DNA of 64,000 nucleotides from Parapristionchus giblindavisi. Its lineage: Eukaryota; Nematoda; Chromadorea; Rhabditida; Diplogasteridae. A program made the translations under genes and the position numbers. Below the pieces are notes generated by a model that saw nothing but the letters and a program-made list of their open reading frames with translations, was not told where the DNA came from and did not search any database. Below, in pieces: positions 1 through 11,911 of the stretch (its first letter is position 1; the number at the start of each line of letters is the position of its first letter). The stretch spans positions 1 to 64,000 of the forward strand of contig CALSFV010000091.1 in the NCBI GenBank assembly GCA_943737045.1. The letters run 5' to 3'.

Positions 1-155
1 AGAATTTTTTCCACTTTCACATAGTATATTACTCGATAAGTATCATTGACAATTAGACTTGTAACGAATTGTTTTGTACAAAAAAAACAGAGAGCACTGA
101 AAGATAAATTTACATATTGGCCGTACTGACCACTTTGAAATAGTTTATCTTATTC
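1..155. repeat. Half A of the dimeric monomer (155 bp)
   Basis: First sub-repeat of monomer 1. It opens with AGAATTTTTTCCACTTTCA and shares ordered words with half B: the opening box, CTTTCA, AGTATAT, CGATA, TCATT, and a closing GACC-(A)CTTTGAA...TC stretch that lines up with GACCTGAAGTGTGTC of half B just before the next ATTCAGAA. It carries the variable A run and the GTTTTGTAC palindrome. Divergence from half B is large, so the doubling is much older than the differences among monomers. Confidence 0.8.
72..83. repeat. Perfect 12-bp palindrome TTTTGTACAAAA at the A run (P monomers)
   Basis: TTTTGTACAAAA equals its own reverse complement and continues into the 7-10 base A run. It is present in P-type monomers. 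In R- and Q-type monomers the centre reads GTACC, GTAAC or GTGTACC, which breaks the symmetry. It could be a protein contact site or simply an effect of T and A runs flanking GTAC. The sequence does not decide between these. Confidence 0.6.
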
Positions 156-323
156 AGAATTTTTCGCTCTTTCATTTAGTATATGACACGATAGGTTTCA
201 TTTTCATTTTGATATTTCTCAAGTTATCTTGATCATATCAGAGTAAAAGCTACTTTTGTACTTCGGTCATTATAGCAGCAGTAAAATATTACAGCTCGAC
301 ATGACCTGAAGTGTGTCTCATTC
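156..323. repeat. Half B of the dimeric monomer (168 bp)
   Basis: Second sub-repeat of monomer 1, opening with AGAATTTTTCGCTCTTTCA, a close match to the start of half A. It contains the short internal tandem CATTTTCATTTT, whose second unit is a frequent mutation site along the array, and the diagnostic GCAGCAG/GCAACAG site. It is 13 bp longer than half A. Halves always alternate A-B in this window. I saw no A-A or B-B junction. Confidence 0.8.
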
Positions 324-2255
324 AGAATTTTTTCCTCTTTCACATAGTATATTACTCGATAAGTATCATTGACAATTAGACTTGTAACGAATTATTGTGT
401 ACCAAAAACAGAGAGTATTGAAAGATAAATTTACATATTGTCCGTACTGACCACTTTGAAATAGTTTATCATATTCAGAATTTTTCGCTCTTTCATTTGG
501 TATATGACACGATAGGTTTCATTTTCATTTTCATATTTCTCAAGTTATCTTGATCATATCAGAGTAAAAGCTACTTTTGTACTTCGGTCATTATAGCAGC
601 AGTAAAATATTACAGCTCGACATGACCTGAAGTGTGTCTCATTCAGAATTTTTTCCACTTTCACATAGTATATTACTCGATAAGTATCATTGACAATTAG
701 ACTTGTAACGAATTGTTTTGTACAAAAAAAACAGAGAGCACTGAAAGATAAATTTACATATTGGCCGTACTGACCACTTTGAAATAGTTTATCTTATTCA
801 GAATTTTTCGCTCTTTCATTTAGTATATGACACGATAGGTTTCATTTTCATTTTGATATTTCTCAAGTTATCTTGATCATATCAGAGTAAAAGCTACTTT
901 TGTACTTCGGTCATTATAGCAGCAGTAAAATATTACAGCTCGACATGACCTGAAGTGTGTCTCATTCAGAATTTTTTCCTCTTTCACATAGTATATTACT
1001 CGATAAGTGTCATTGACAATTAGACTTGTAACGAATTATTTTGTAACAAAAACAGAGAGTATTGAAAGATAAATTTACATATTGTCCGTACTGACCACTT
1101 TGAAATAGTTTATCATATTCAGAATTTTTCGCTCTTTCATTTGGTATATGACACGATAGGTTTCATTTTCATTTTCATATTTCTCAAGTTATCTTGATCA
1201 TATCAGAGTAAAAGCTACTTTTGTACTTCGGTCATTATAGCAGCAGTAAAATATTACAGCTCGACATGACCTGAAGTGTGTCTCATTCAGAATTTTTTCC
1301 ACTTTCACATAGTATATTACTCGATAAGTATCATTGACAATTAGACTTGTAACGAATTGTTTTGTACAAAAAAAAAACAGAGAGCACTGAAAGATAAATT
1401 TACATATTGTCCGTACTGACCACTTTGAAATAGTTTATCTTATTCAGAATTTTTCGCTCTTTCATTTAGTATATGACACGATAGGTTTCATTTTCATTTT
1501 CATATTTCTCAAGTTATCTTGATCATATCAGAGTAAAAGCTACTTTTGTACTTCGGTCATTATAGCAACAGTAAAATATTACAGCACGACATGACCTGAA
1601 GTGTGTCTCATTCAGAATTTTTTCCTCTTTCACATAGTATATTACTCGATAAGTGTCATTGACAATTAGACTTGTAACGAATTATTTTGTAACAAAAACA
1701 GAGAGTATTGAAAGATAAATTTACATATTGTCCGTACTGACCACTTTGAAATAGTTTATCTTATTCAGAATTTTTCGCTCTTTCATTTAGTATATGACAC
1801 GATAGGTTTCATTTGCATTTTGATATTTCTCAAGTTATCTTGATCATATCAGAGTAAAAGCTACTTTTGTACTTCGGTCATTATAGCAGCAGTAAAATAT
1901 TACAGCTCGACATGACCTGAAGTGTGTCTCATTCAGAATTTTTTCCTCTTTCACATAGTATATTACTCGATAAGTATCATTGACAATTAGACTTGTAACG
2001 AATTATTGTGTACCAAAAACAGAGAGTATTGAAAGATAAATTTACATATTGTCCGTACTGACCACTTTGAAATAGTTTATCATATTCAGAATTTTTCGCT
2101 CTTTCATTTGGTATATGACACGATAGGTTTCATTTTCATTTTCATATTTCTCAAGTTATCTTGATCATATCAGAGTAAAAGCTACTTTTGTACTTCGGTC
2201 ATTATAGCAGCAGTAAAATATTACAGCTCGACATGACCTGAAGTGTGTCTCATTC

Positions 2256-3866
2256 AGAATTTTTTCCACTTTCACATAGTATATTACTCGATAAGTATCA
2301 TTGACAATTAGACTTGTAACGAATTGTTTTGTACAAAAAAAAAACAGAGAGCACTGAAAGATAAATTTACATATTGGCCGTACTGACCACTTTGAAATAG
2401 TTTATCTTATTCAGAATTTTTCGCTCTTTCATTTAGTATATGACACGATAGGTTTCATTTTCATTTTGATATTTCTCAAGTTATCTTGATCATATCACAG
2501 TAAAAGCTACTTTTGTACTTCGGTCATTATAGCAGCAGTAAAATATTACAGCTCGACATGACCTGAAGTGTGTCTCTTTCAGAATTTTTTCCACTTTCAC
2601 ATAGTATATTACTCGATAAGTATCATTGACAATTAGACTTGTAACGAATTGTTTTGTACAAAAAAAACAGAGAGCACTGAAAGATAAATTTACATATTGG
2701 CCGTACTGACCACTTTGAAATAGTTTATCTTATTCAGAATTTTTCGCTCTTTCATTTAGTATATGACACGATAGGTTTCATTTTCATTTTGAAATTTCTC
2801 AAGTTATCTTGATCATATCAGAGTAAAAGCTACTTTTGTACTTCGGTCATTATAGCAGCAGTAAAATATTACAGCTCGACATGACCTGAAGTGTGTCTCA
2901 TTCAGAATTTTTTCCTCTTTCACATAGTATATTACTCGATAAGTGTCATTGACAATTAGACTTGTAACGAATTATTTTGTAACAAAAACAGAGAGTATTG
3001 AAAGATAAATTTACATATTGTCCGTACTGACCACTTTGAAATAGTTTATCTTATTCAGAATTTTTCGCTCTTTCATTTAGTATATGACACGATAGGTTTC
3101 ATTTTCATTTTCATATTTCTCAAGTTATCTTGATCATATCAGAGTAAAAGCTACTTTTGTACTTCGGTCATTATAGCAACAGTAAAATATTACAGCACGA
3201 CATGACCTGAAGTGTGTCTCATTCAGAATTTTTTCCTCTTTCACATAGTATATTACTCGATAAGTATCATTGACAATTAGACTTGTAACGAATTATTGTG
3301 TACCAAAAACAGAGAGTATTGAAAGATAAATTTACATATTGTCCGTACTGACCACTTTGAAATAGTTTATCTTATTCAGAATTTTTCGCTCTTTCATTTA
3401 GTATATGACACGATAGGTTTCATTTGCATTTTGATATTTCTCAAGTTATCTTGATCATATCAGAGTAAAAGCTACTTTTGTACTTCGGTCATTATAGCAG
3501 CAGTAAAATATTACAGCTCGACATGACCTGAAGTGTGTCTCATTCAGAATTTTTTCCTCTTTCACATAGTATATTACTCGATAAGTATCATTGACAATTA
3601 GACTTGTAACGAATTATTGTGTACCAAAAACAGAGAGTATTGAAAGATAAATTTACATATTGTCCGTACTGACCACTTTGAAATAGTTTATCATATTCAG
3701 AATTTTTCGCTCTTTCATTTGGTATATGACACGATAGGTTTCATTTTCATTTTCATATTTCTCAAGTTATCTTGATCATATCAGAGTAAAAGCTACTTTT
3801 GTACTTCGGTCAGTATAGCAGCAGTAAAATATTACAGCTCGACATGACCTGAAGTGTGTCTCATTC
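2256..3866. repeat. 5-mer higher-order repeat, copy 1 (1611 bp)
   Basis: Monomers start at 2256, 2581, 2904, 3225 and 3546. Private variants identify the unit: ATCACAG instead of ATCAGAG and CTCTTTCAG instead of CTCATTCAG in the first monomer, GAAATTTCTC in the second, GCAACAG with CACGAC in the third, CATTTGCATTTT in the fourth, and GGTCAGTATAG in the fifth. All recur in the same order in the adjacent copy. Confidence 0.93.
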
Positions 3867-5478
3867 AGAATTTTTTCCACTTTCACATAGTATATTACTC
3901 GATAAGTATCATTGACAATTAGACTTGTAACGAATTGTTTTGTACAAAAAAAAAACAGAGAGCACTGAAAGATAAATTTACATATTGGCCGTACTGACCA
4001 CTTTGAAATAGTTTATCTTATTCAGAATTTTTCGCTCTTTCATTTAGTATATGACACGATAGGTTTCATTTTCATTTTGATATTTCTCAAGTTATCTTGA
4101 TCATATCACAGTAAAAGCTACTTTTGTACTTCGGTCATTATAGCAGCAGTAAAATATTACAGCTCGACATGACCTGAAGTGTGTCTCTTTCAGAATTTTT
4201 TCCACTTTCACATAGTATATTACTCGATAAGTATCATTGACAATTAGACTTGTAACGAATTGTTTTGTACAAAAAAAAACAGAGAGCACTGAAAGATAAA
4301 TTTACATATTGGCCGTACTGACCACTTTGAAATAGTTTATCTTATTCAGAATTTTTCGCTCTTTCATTTAGTATATGACACGATAGGTTTCATTTTCATT
4401 TTGAAATTTCTCAAGTTATCTTGATCATATCAGAGTAAAAGCTACTTTTGTACTTCGGTCATTATAGCAGCAGTAAAATATTACAGCTCGACATGACCTG
4501 AAGTGTGTCTCATTCAGAATTTTTTCCTCTTTCACATAGTATATTACTCGATAAGTGTCATTGACAATTAGACTTGTAACGAATTATTTTGTAACAAAAA
4601 CAGAGAGTATTGAAAGATAAATTTACATATTGTCCGTACTGACCACTTTGAAATAGTTTATCTTATTCAGAATTTTTCGCTCTTTCATTTAGTATATGAC
4701 ACGATAGGTTTCATTTTCATTTTCATATTTCTCAAGTTATCTTGATCATATCAGAGTAAAAGCTACTTTTGTACTTCGGTCATTATAGCAACAGTAAAAT
4801 ATTACAGCACGACATGACCTGAAGTGTGTCTCATTCAGAATTTTTTCCTCTTTCACATAGTATATTACTCGATAAGTATCATTGACAATTAGACTTGTAA
4901 CGAATTATTGTGTACCAAAAACAGAGAGTATTGAAAGATAAATTTACATATTGTCCGTACTGACCACTTTGAAATAGTTTATCTTATTCAGAATTTTTCG
5001 CTCTTTCATTTAGTATATGACACGATAGGTTTCATTTGCATTTTGATATTTCTCAAGTTATCTTGATCATATCAGAGTAAAAGCTACTTTTGTACTTCGG
5101 TCATTATAGCAGCAGTAAAATATTACAGCTCGACATGACCTGAAGTGTGTCTCATTCAGAATTTTTTCCTCTTTCACATAGTATATTACTCGATAAGTAT
5201 CATTGACAATTAGACTTGTAACGAATTATTGTGTACCAAAAACAGAGAGTATTGAAAGATAAATTTACATATTGTCCGTACTGACCACTTTGAAATAGTT
5301 TATCATATTCAGAATTTTTCGCTCTTTCATTTGGTATATGACACGATAGGTTTCATTTTCATTTTCATATTTCTCAAGTTATCTTGATCATATCAGAGTA
5401 AAAGCTACTTTTGTACTTCGGTCAGTATAGCAGCAGTAAAATATTACAGCTCGACATGACCTGAAGTGTGTCTCATTC
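3867..5478. repeat. 5-mer higher-order repeat, copy 2 (1612 bp)
   Basis: Monomers start at 3867, 4192, 4516, 4837 and 5158, and repeat all five private variants of the preceding 2256-3866 unit in order. The one-base length difference lies in the A run. It is a direct tandem duplication, probably recent because almost no other differences are visible. Confidence 0.93.
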
Positions 5479-6766
5479 AGAATTTTTTCCACTTTCACAT
5501 AGTATATTACTCGATAAGTATCATTGACAATTAGACTTGTAACGAATTGTTTTGTACAAAAAAAACAGAGAGCACTGAAAGATAAATTTACATATTGGCC
5601 GTACTGACCACTTTGAAATAGTTTATCTTATTCAGAATTTTTCGCTCTTTCATTTAGTATATGACACGATAGGTTTCATTTTCATTTTGATATTTCTCAA
5701 GTTATCTTGATCATATCAGAGTAAAAGCTACTTTTGTACTTCGGTCATTATAGCAGCAGTAAAATATTACAGCTCGACATGACCTGAAGTGTGTCTCATT
5801 CAGAATTTTTTCCTCTTTCACATAGTATATTACTCGATAAGTGTCATTGACAATTAGACTTGTAACGAATTATTTTGTAACAAAAACAGAGAGTATTGAA
5901 AGATAAATTTACATATTGTCCGTACTGACCACTTTGAAATAGTTTATCTTATTCAGAATTTTTCGCTCTTTCATTTAGTATATGACACGATAGGTTTCAT
6001 TTGCATTTTGATATTTCTCAAGTTATCTTGATCATATCAGAGTAAAAGCTACTTTTGTACTTCGGTCATTATAGCAGCAGTAAAATATTACAGCTCGACA
6101 TGACCTGAAGTGTGTCTCATTCAGAATTTTTTCCTCTTTCACATAGTATATTACTCGATAAGTATCATTGACAATTAGACTTGTAACGAATTATTGTGTA
6201 CCAAAAACAGAGAGTATTGAAAGATAAATTTACATATTGTCCGTACTGACCACTTTGAAATAGTTTATCATATTCAGAATTTTTCGCTCTTTCATTTGGT
6301 ATATGACACGATAGGTTTCATTTTCATTTTCATATTTCTCAAGTTATCTTGATCATATCAGAGTAAAAGCTACTTTTGTACTTCGGTCAGTATAGCAGCA
6401 GTAAAATATTACAGCTCGACATGACCTGAAGTGTGTCTCATTCAGAATTTTTTCCACTTTCACATAGTATATTACTCGATAAGTATCATTGACAATTAGA
6501 CTTGTAACGAATTGTTTTGTACAAAAAAAACAGAGAGCACTGAAAGATAAATTTACATATTGGCCGTACTGACCACTTTGAAATAGTTTATCTTATTCAG
6601 AATTTTTCGCTCTTTCATTTAGTATATGACACGATAGGTTTCATTTTCATTTTGATATTTCTCAAGTTATCTTGATCATATCAGAGTAAAAGCTACTTTT
6701 GTACTTCGGTCATTATAGCAGCAGTAAAATATTACAGCTCGACATGACCTGAAGTGTGTCTCATTC
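5479..6766. repeat. Four P/Q monomers between the 5-mer and the 16-mer
   Basis: Monomers start at 5479 (P), 5802 (GTAAC form in half A with CATTTGCATTTT in half B), 6123 (Q with GGTCAGTATAG) and 6444 (P). The 5802 monomer joins the half A seen in the third 5-mer monomer to the half B seen in the fourth. The stretch therefore looks like a 5-mer copy shortened by recombination inside a monomer. Confidence 0.75.
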
Positions 6767-9700
6767 AGAATTTTTTCCTCTTTCACATAGTATATTACTC
6801 GATAAGTGTCATTGACAATTAGACTTGTAACGAATTATTTTGTAACAAAAACAGAGAGTATTGAAAGATAAATTTACATATTGTCCGTACTGACCACTTT
6901 GAAACAGTTTATCATATTCAGAATTTTTCGCTCTTTCATTTGGTATATGACACGATAGGTTTCATTTTCATTTTCATATTTCTCAAGTTATCTTGATCAT
7001 ATCAGAGTAAAAGCTACTTTTGTACTTCGGTCATTATAGCAGCAGTAAAATATTACAGCTCGACATGACCTGAAGTGTGTCTCATTCAGAATTTTTTCCA
7101 CTTTCACATAGTATATTACTCGATAAGTATCATTGACAATTAGACTTGTAACGAATTGTTTTGTACAAAAAAAAACAGAGAGCACTGAAAGATAAATTTA
7201 CATATTGGCCGTACTGACCACTTTGAAATAGTTTATCTTATTCAGAATTTTTCGCTCTTTCATTTCGTATATGACACGATAGGTTTCATTTTCATTTTGA
7301 TATTTCTCAAGTTATCTTGATCATATCAGAGTAAAAGCTACTTTTGTACTTCGGTCATTATAGCAGCAGTAAAATATTACAGCTCGACATGACCTGAAGT
7401 GTGTCTCATTCAGAATTTTTTCCTCTTTCACATAGTATATTACTCGATAAGTATCATTGACAATTAGACTTGTAACGAATTATTGTGTACCAAAAACAGA
7501 GAGTATTGAAAGATAAATTTACATATTGTCCGTACTGACCACTTTGAAATAGTTTATCATATTCAGAATTTTTCGCTCTTTCATTTGGTATATGACACGA
7601 TAGGTTTCATTTTCATTTTCATATTTCTCAAGTTATCTTGATCATATCAGAGTAAAAGCTACTTTTGTACTTCGGTCATTATAGCAGCAGTAAAATATTA
7701 CAGCTCGACATGACCTGAAGTGTGTCTCATTCAGAATTTTTTCCACTTTCACATAGTATATTACTCGATAAGTATCATTGACAATTAGACTTGTAACGAA
7801 TTGTTTTGTACAAAAAAAACAGAGAGCACTGAAAGATAAATTTACATATTGGCCGTACTGACCACTTTGAAATAGTTTATCTTATTCAGAATTTTTCGCT
7901 CTTTCATTTAGTATATGACACGATAGGTTTCATTTTCATTTTGATATTTCTCAAGTTATCTTGATCATATCAGAGTAAAAGCTACTTTTGTACTTCGGTC
8001 ATTATAGCAGCAGTAAAATATTACAGCTCGACATGACCTGAAGTGTGTCTCATTCAGAATTTTTTCCTCTTTCACATAGTATATTACTCGATAAGTGTCA
8101 TTGACAATTAGACTTGTAACGAATTATTTTGTAACAAAAACAGAGAGTATTGAAAGATAAATTTACATATTGTCCGTACTGACCACTTTGAAATAGTTTA
8201 TCATATTCAGAATTTTTCGCTCTTTCATTTGGTATACGACACGATAGGTTTCATTTTCATTTTGATATTTCTCAAGTTATCTTGATCATATCAGAGTAAA
8301 AGCCACTTTTGTACTTCGGTCATTATAGCAACAGTAAAATATTACAGCACGACATGACCTGAAGTGTGTCTCATTCAGAATTTTTTCCTCTTTCACATAG
8401 TATATTACTCGATAAGTATCATTGACAATTAGACTTGTAACGAATTATTGTGTACCAAAAACAGAGAGTATTGAAAGATAAATTTACATATTGTCCGTAC
8501 TGACCACTTTGAAATAGTTTATCATATTCAGAATTTTTCGCTCTTTCATTTGGTATATGACACGATAGGTTTCATTTTCATTTTCATATTTCTCAAGTTA
8601 TCTTGATCATATCAGAGTAAAAGCTACTTTTGTACTTCGGTCATTATAGCAGCAGTAAAATATTACAGCTCGACATGACCTGAAGTGTGTCTCATTCAGA
8701 ATTTTTTCCACTTTCACATAGTATATTACTCGATAAGTATCATTGACAATTAGACTTGTAACGAATTGTTTTGTACAAAAAAACAGAGAGCACTGAAAGA
8801 TAAATTTACATATTGGCCGTACTGACCACTTTGAAATAGTTTATCTTATTCAGAATTTTTCGCTCTTTCATTTAGTATATGACACGATAGGTTTCATTTT
8901 CATTTTGATATTTCTCAAGTTATCTTGATCATATCAGAGTAAAAGCTACTTTTGTACTTCGGTCATTATAGCAGCAGTAAAATATTACAGCTCGACATGA
9001 CCTGAAGTGTGTCTCATTCAGAATTTTTTCCTCTTTCACATAGTATATTACTCGATAAGTGTCATTGACAATTAGACTTGTAACGAATTATTTTGTACCA
9101 AAAACAGAGAGTATTGAAAGATAAATTTACATATTGTCCGTACTGACCACTTTGAAATAGTTTATCATATTCAGAATTTTTGCTCTTTCATTTGGTATAT
9201 GACACGATAGGTTTCATTTTCATTTTGATATTTCTCAAGTTATCTTGATCATATCAGAGTAAAATCTACTTTTGTACTTCGGTCATTATAGCAACAGTAA
9301 AATATTACAGCTCGACATGACCTGAAGTGTGTCTCATTCAGAATTTTTTCCTCTTTCACATAGTATATTACTCGATAAGTATCATTGACAATTAGACTTG
9401 TAACGAATTATTTTGTACCAAAAACAGAGAGTATTGAAAGATAAATTTACATATTGTCCGTACTGACCACTTTGAAATAGTTTATCATATTCAGAATTTT
9501 TCGCTCTTTCATTTGGTATATGACACGATAGGTTTCATTTTCATTTTGATATTTCTCAAGTTATCTTGATCATATCAGAGTAAAAGCTACTTTTGTACTT
9601 CGGTCATTATAGCAACAGTAAAATATTACAGCTCGACATGACCTGAAGTGTGTCTCATTCAGAATTTTTCCTCTTTCACATAGTATATTACTCGATAAGT

Positions 9701-11911
9701 ATCATTGACAATTAGACTTGTAACGAATTATTTTGTACCAAAAACAGAGAGTATTGAAAGATAAATTTACATATTGGCCGTACTGACCACTTTGAAATAG
9801 TCTATCTTATTCAGAATTTTTCGCTCTTTCATTTGGTATATGACACGATAGGTTTCATTTTCATTTTCATATTTCTCAAGTTATCTTGATCATATCAGAG
9901 TAAAAGCTACTTTTGTACTTCGGTCATTATAGCAGCAGTAAAATATTACAGCTCGACATGACCTGAAGTGTGTCTCATTCAGAATTTTTTCCACTTTCAC
10001 ATAGTATATTACTCGATAAGTATCATTGACAATTAGACTTGTAACGAATTGTTTTGTACAAAAAAAAACAGAGAGCACTGAAAGATAAATTTACATATTG
10101 GCCGTACTGACCACTTTGAAATAGTTTATCTTATTCAGAATTTTTCGCTCTTTCATTTAGTATATGACACGATAGGTTTCATTTTCATTTTGATATTTCT
10201 CAAGTTATCTTGATCATATCAGAGTAAAAGCTACTTTTGTACTTCGGTCATTATAGCAGCAGTAAAATATTACAGCTCGACACGACCTGAATTGTGTCTC
10301 ATTCAGAATTTTTTCCTCTTTCACATAGTATATTACTCGATAAGTATCATTGACAATTAGACTTGTAACGAATTATTTTGTACCAAAAACAGAGAGTATT
10401 GAAAGATAAATTTACATATTGTCCGTACTGACCACTTTGAAATAGTTTATCATATTCAGAATTTTTCGCTCTTTCATTTGGTATATGACACGATAGGTTT
10501 CATTTTCATTTTGATATTTCTCAAGTTATCTTGATCATATCAGAGTAAAAGCTACTTTTGTACTTCGGTCATTATAGCAACAGTAAAATATTACAGCTCG
10601 ACATGACCTGAAGTGTGTCTCATTCAGAATTTTTCCTCTTTCACATAGTATATTACTCGATAAGTATCATTGACAATTAGACTTGTAACGAATTATTTTG
10701 TACCAAAAACAGAGAGTATTGAAAGATAAATTTACATATTGGCCGTACTGACCACTTTGAAATAGTCTATCTTATTCAGAATTTTTCGCTCTTTCATTTG
10801 GTATATGACACGATAGGTTTCATTTTCATTTTCATATTTCTCAAGTTATCTTGATCATATCAGAGTAAAAGCTACTTTTGTACTTCGGTCATTATAGCAG
10901 CAGTAAAATATTACAGCTCGACATGACCTGAAGTGTGTCTCATTCAGAATTTTTTCCACTTTCACATAGTATATTACTCGATAAGTATCATTGACAATTA
11001 GACTTGTAACGAATTGTTTTGTACAAAAAAAAAACAGAGAGCACTGAAAGATAAATTTACATATTGGCCGTACTGACCACTTTGAAATAGTTTATCTTTT
11101 TCAGAATTTTTCGCTCTTTCATTTAGTATATGACACGATAGGTTTCATTTTCATTTTGATATTTCTCAAGTTATCTTGATCATATCAGAGTAAAAGCTAC
11201 TTTTGTACTTCGGTCATTATAGCAGCAGTAAAATATTACAGCTCGACACGACCTGAATTGTGTCTCATTCAGAATTTTTTCCTCTTTCACATAGTATATT
11301 ACTCGATAAGTATCATTGACAATTAGACTTGTAACGAATTATTTTGTACCAAAAACAGAGAGTATTGAAAGATAAATTTACATATTGTCCGTACTGACCA
11401 CTTTGAAATAGTTTATCATATTCAGAATTTTTCGCTCTTTCATTTGGTATATGACACGATAGGTTTCATTTTCATTTTGATATTTCTCAAGTTATCTTGA
11501 TCATATCAGAGTAAAAGCTACTTTTGTACTTCGGTCATTATAGCAACAGTAAAATAATACAGCTCGACATGACCTGAAGTGTGTCTCATTCAGAATTTTT
11601 CCTCTTTCACATAGTATATTACTCGATAAGTATCATTGACAATTAGACTTGTAACGAATTATTTTGTACCAAAAACAGAGAGTATTGAAAGATAAATTTA
11701 CATATTGGCCGTACTGACCACTTTGAAATAGTCTATCTTATTCAGAATTTTTCGCTCTTTCATTTGGTATATGACACGATAGGTTTCATTTTCATTTTCA
11801 TATTTCTCAAGTTATCTTGATCATATCAGAGTAAAAGCTACTTTTGTACTTCGGTCATTATAGCAGCAGTAAAATATTACAGCTCGACATGACCTGAAGT
11901 GTGTCTCATTC
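6767..11911. repeat. 16-mer higher-order repeat, copy 1 (5145 bp)
   Basis: Sixteen monomers start at 6767, 7088, 7412, 7733, 8056, 8377, 8698, 9020, 9340, 9661, 9981, 10305, 10626, 10946, 11271 and 11592. Markers in order: GAAACAG, TTTCGTATA, Q, P, TATACGACACG with AAAAGCCAC, Q, P, the short AATTTTTGCTC with AAAATCTAC, R, S, P*, R, S, P* with ATCTTTTTCAG, R with AAAATAATAC, and S. The same order recurs from 11912. Confidence 0.92.

Larger units (their letters stand above)
1..323. repeat. Reference monomer (type P), used for numbering
   Basis: First complete monomer. Its variable sites define the types used here: 13 (A or T after the opening T run and CC), 42 (A or G in AAGTATC), 71-79 (GTTTTGTAC, ATTGTGTACC, ATTTTGTAAC, ATTTTGTACC or TTTTTTGTACC forms), the A run at 80-87, 95-97 (CAC or TAT), 119-122 (GGCC or GTCC), 147-151 (ATCTT or ATCAT), 178 (A, G or C in TTTAGTATA), 211 (GATA or CATA), 278 (GCAGCAG or GCAACAG), and 302 plus 311 (linked ACG and AATTG in the P* type). 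The unit has no start-to-stop gene structure and no intrinsic boundary. The phase chosen is a convention. Confidence 0.95.
1..2255. repeat. Alternating P/Q dimers (7 monomers)
   Basis: Monomers start at 1, 324, 645, 968, 1289, 1614 and 1935. The first four read P, Q (ATTGTGTACC form), P, Q (GTGTCATT plus GTAAC form). The monomer at 1289 has a 10-base A run, GTCC and CATA, and ends GCAACAG...CACGAC, so it mixes P and Q characters. The one at 1614 carries CATTTGCATTTT in half B. The monomers at 1614 and 1935 match those at 5802 and 6123 in type. The P monomer at 5479 differs from the one at 1289. Confidence 0.85.

Noticed and set aside
1..323. Hammerhead ribozyme, since some satellite DNAs encode one.
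   Set aside because: The CTGANGA core is not present on either strand of the monomers I checked. The nearest strings, CTGACCA, CTGAAAG and the reverse of TCATTCAG, do not fit.
1..323. CENP-B box in the monomer.
   Set aside because: The known box needs TTCG followed at the right spacing by an A and CGGG. The monomer has TTCGC and TTCGG, but no CGGG anywhere.
6997..7185. A 62-residue minus-strand reading frame found nearly identical at 21 places (also 4101-4289, 9890-10078, 15034-15222 and others).
   Set aside because: It begins with GTG, not ATG, crosses the monomer boundary, and opens only where the A run of a P monomer has exactly nine As. Other A-run lengths shift the frame. It tracks repeat identity, not coding constraint, and has no recognisable domain.
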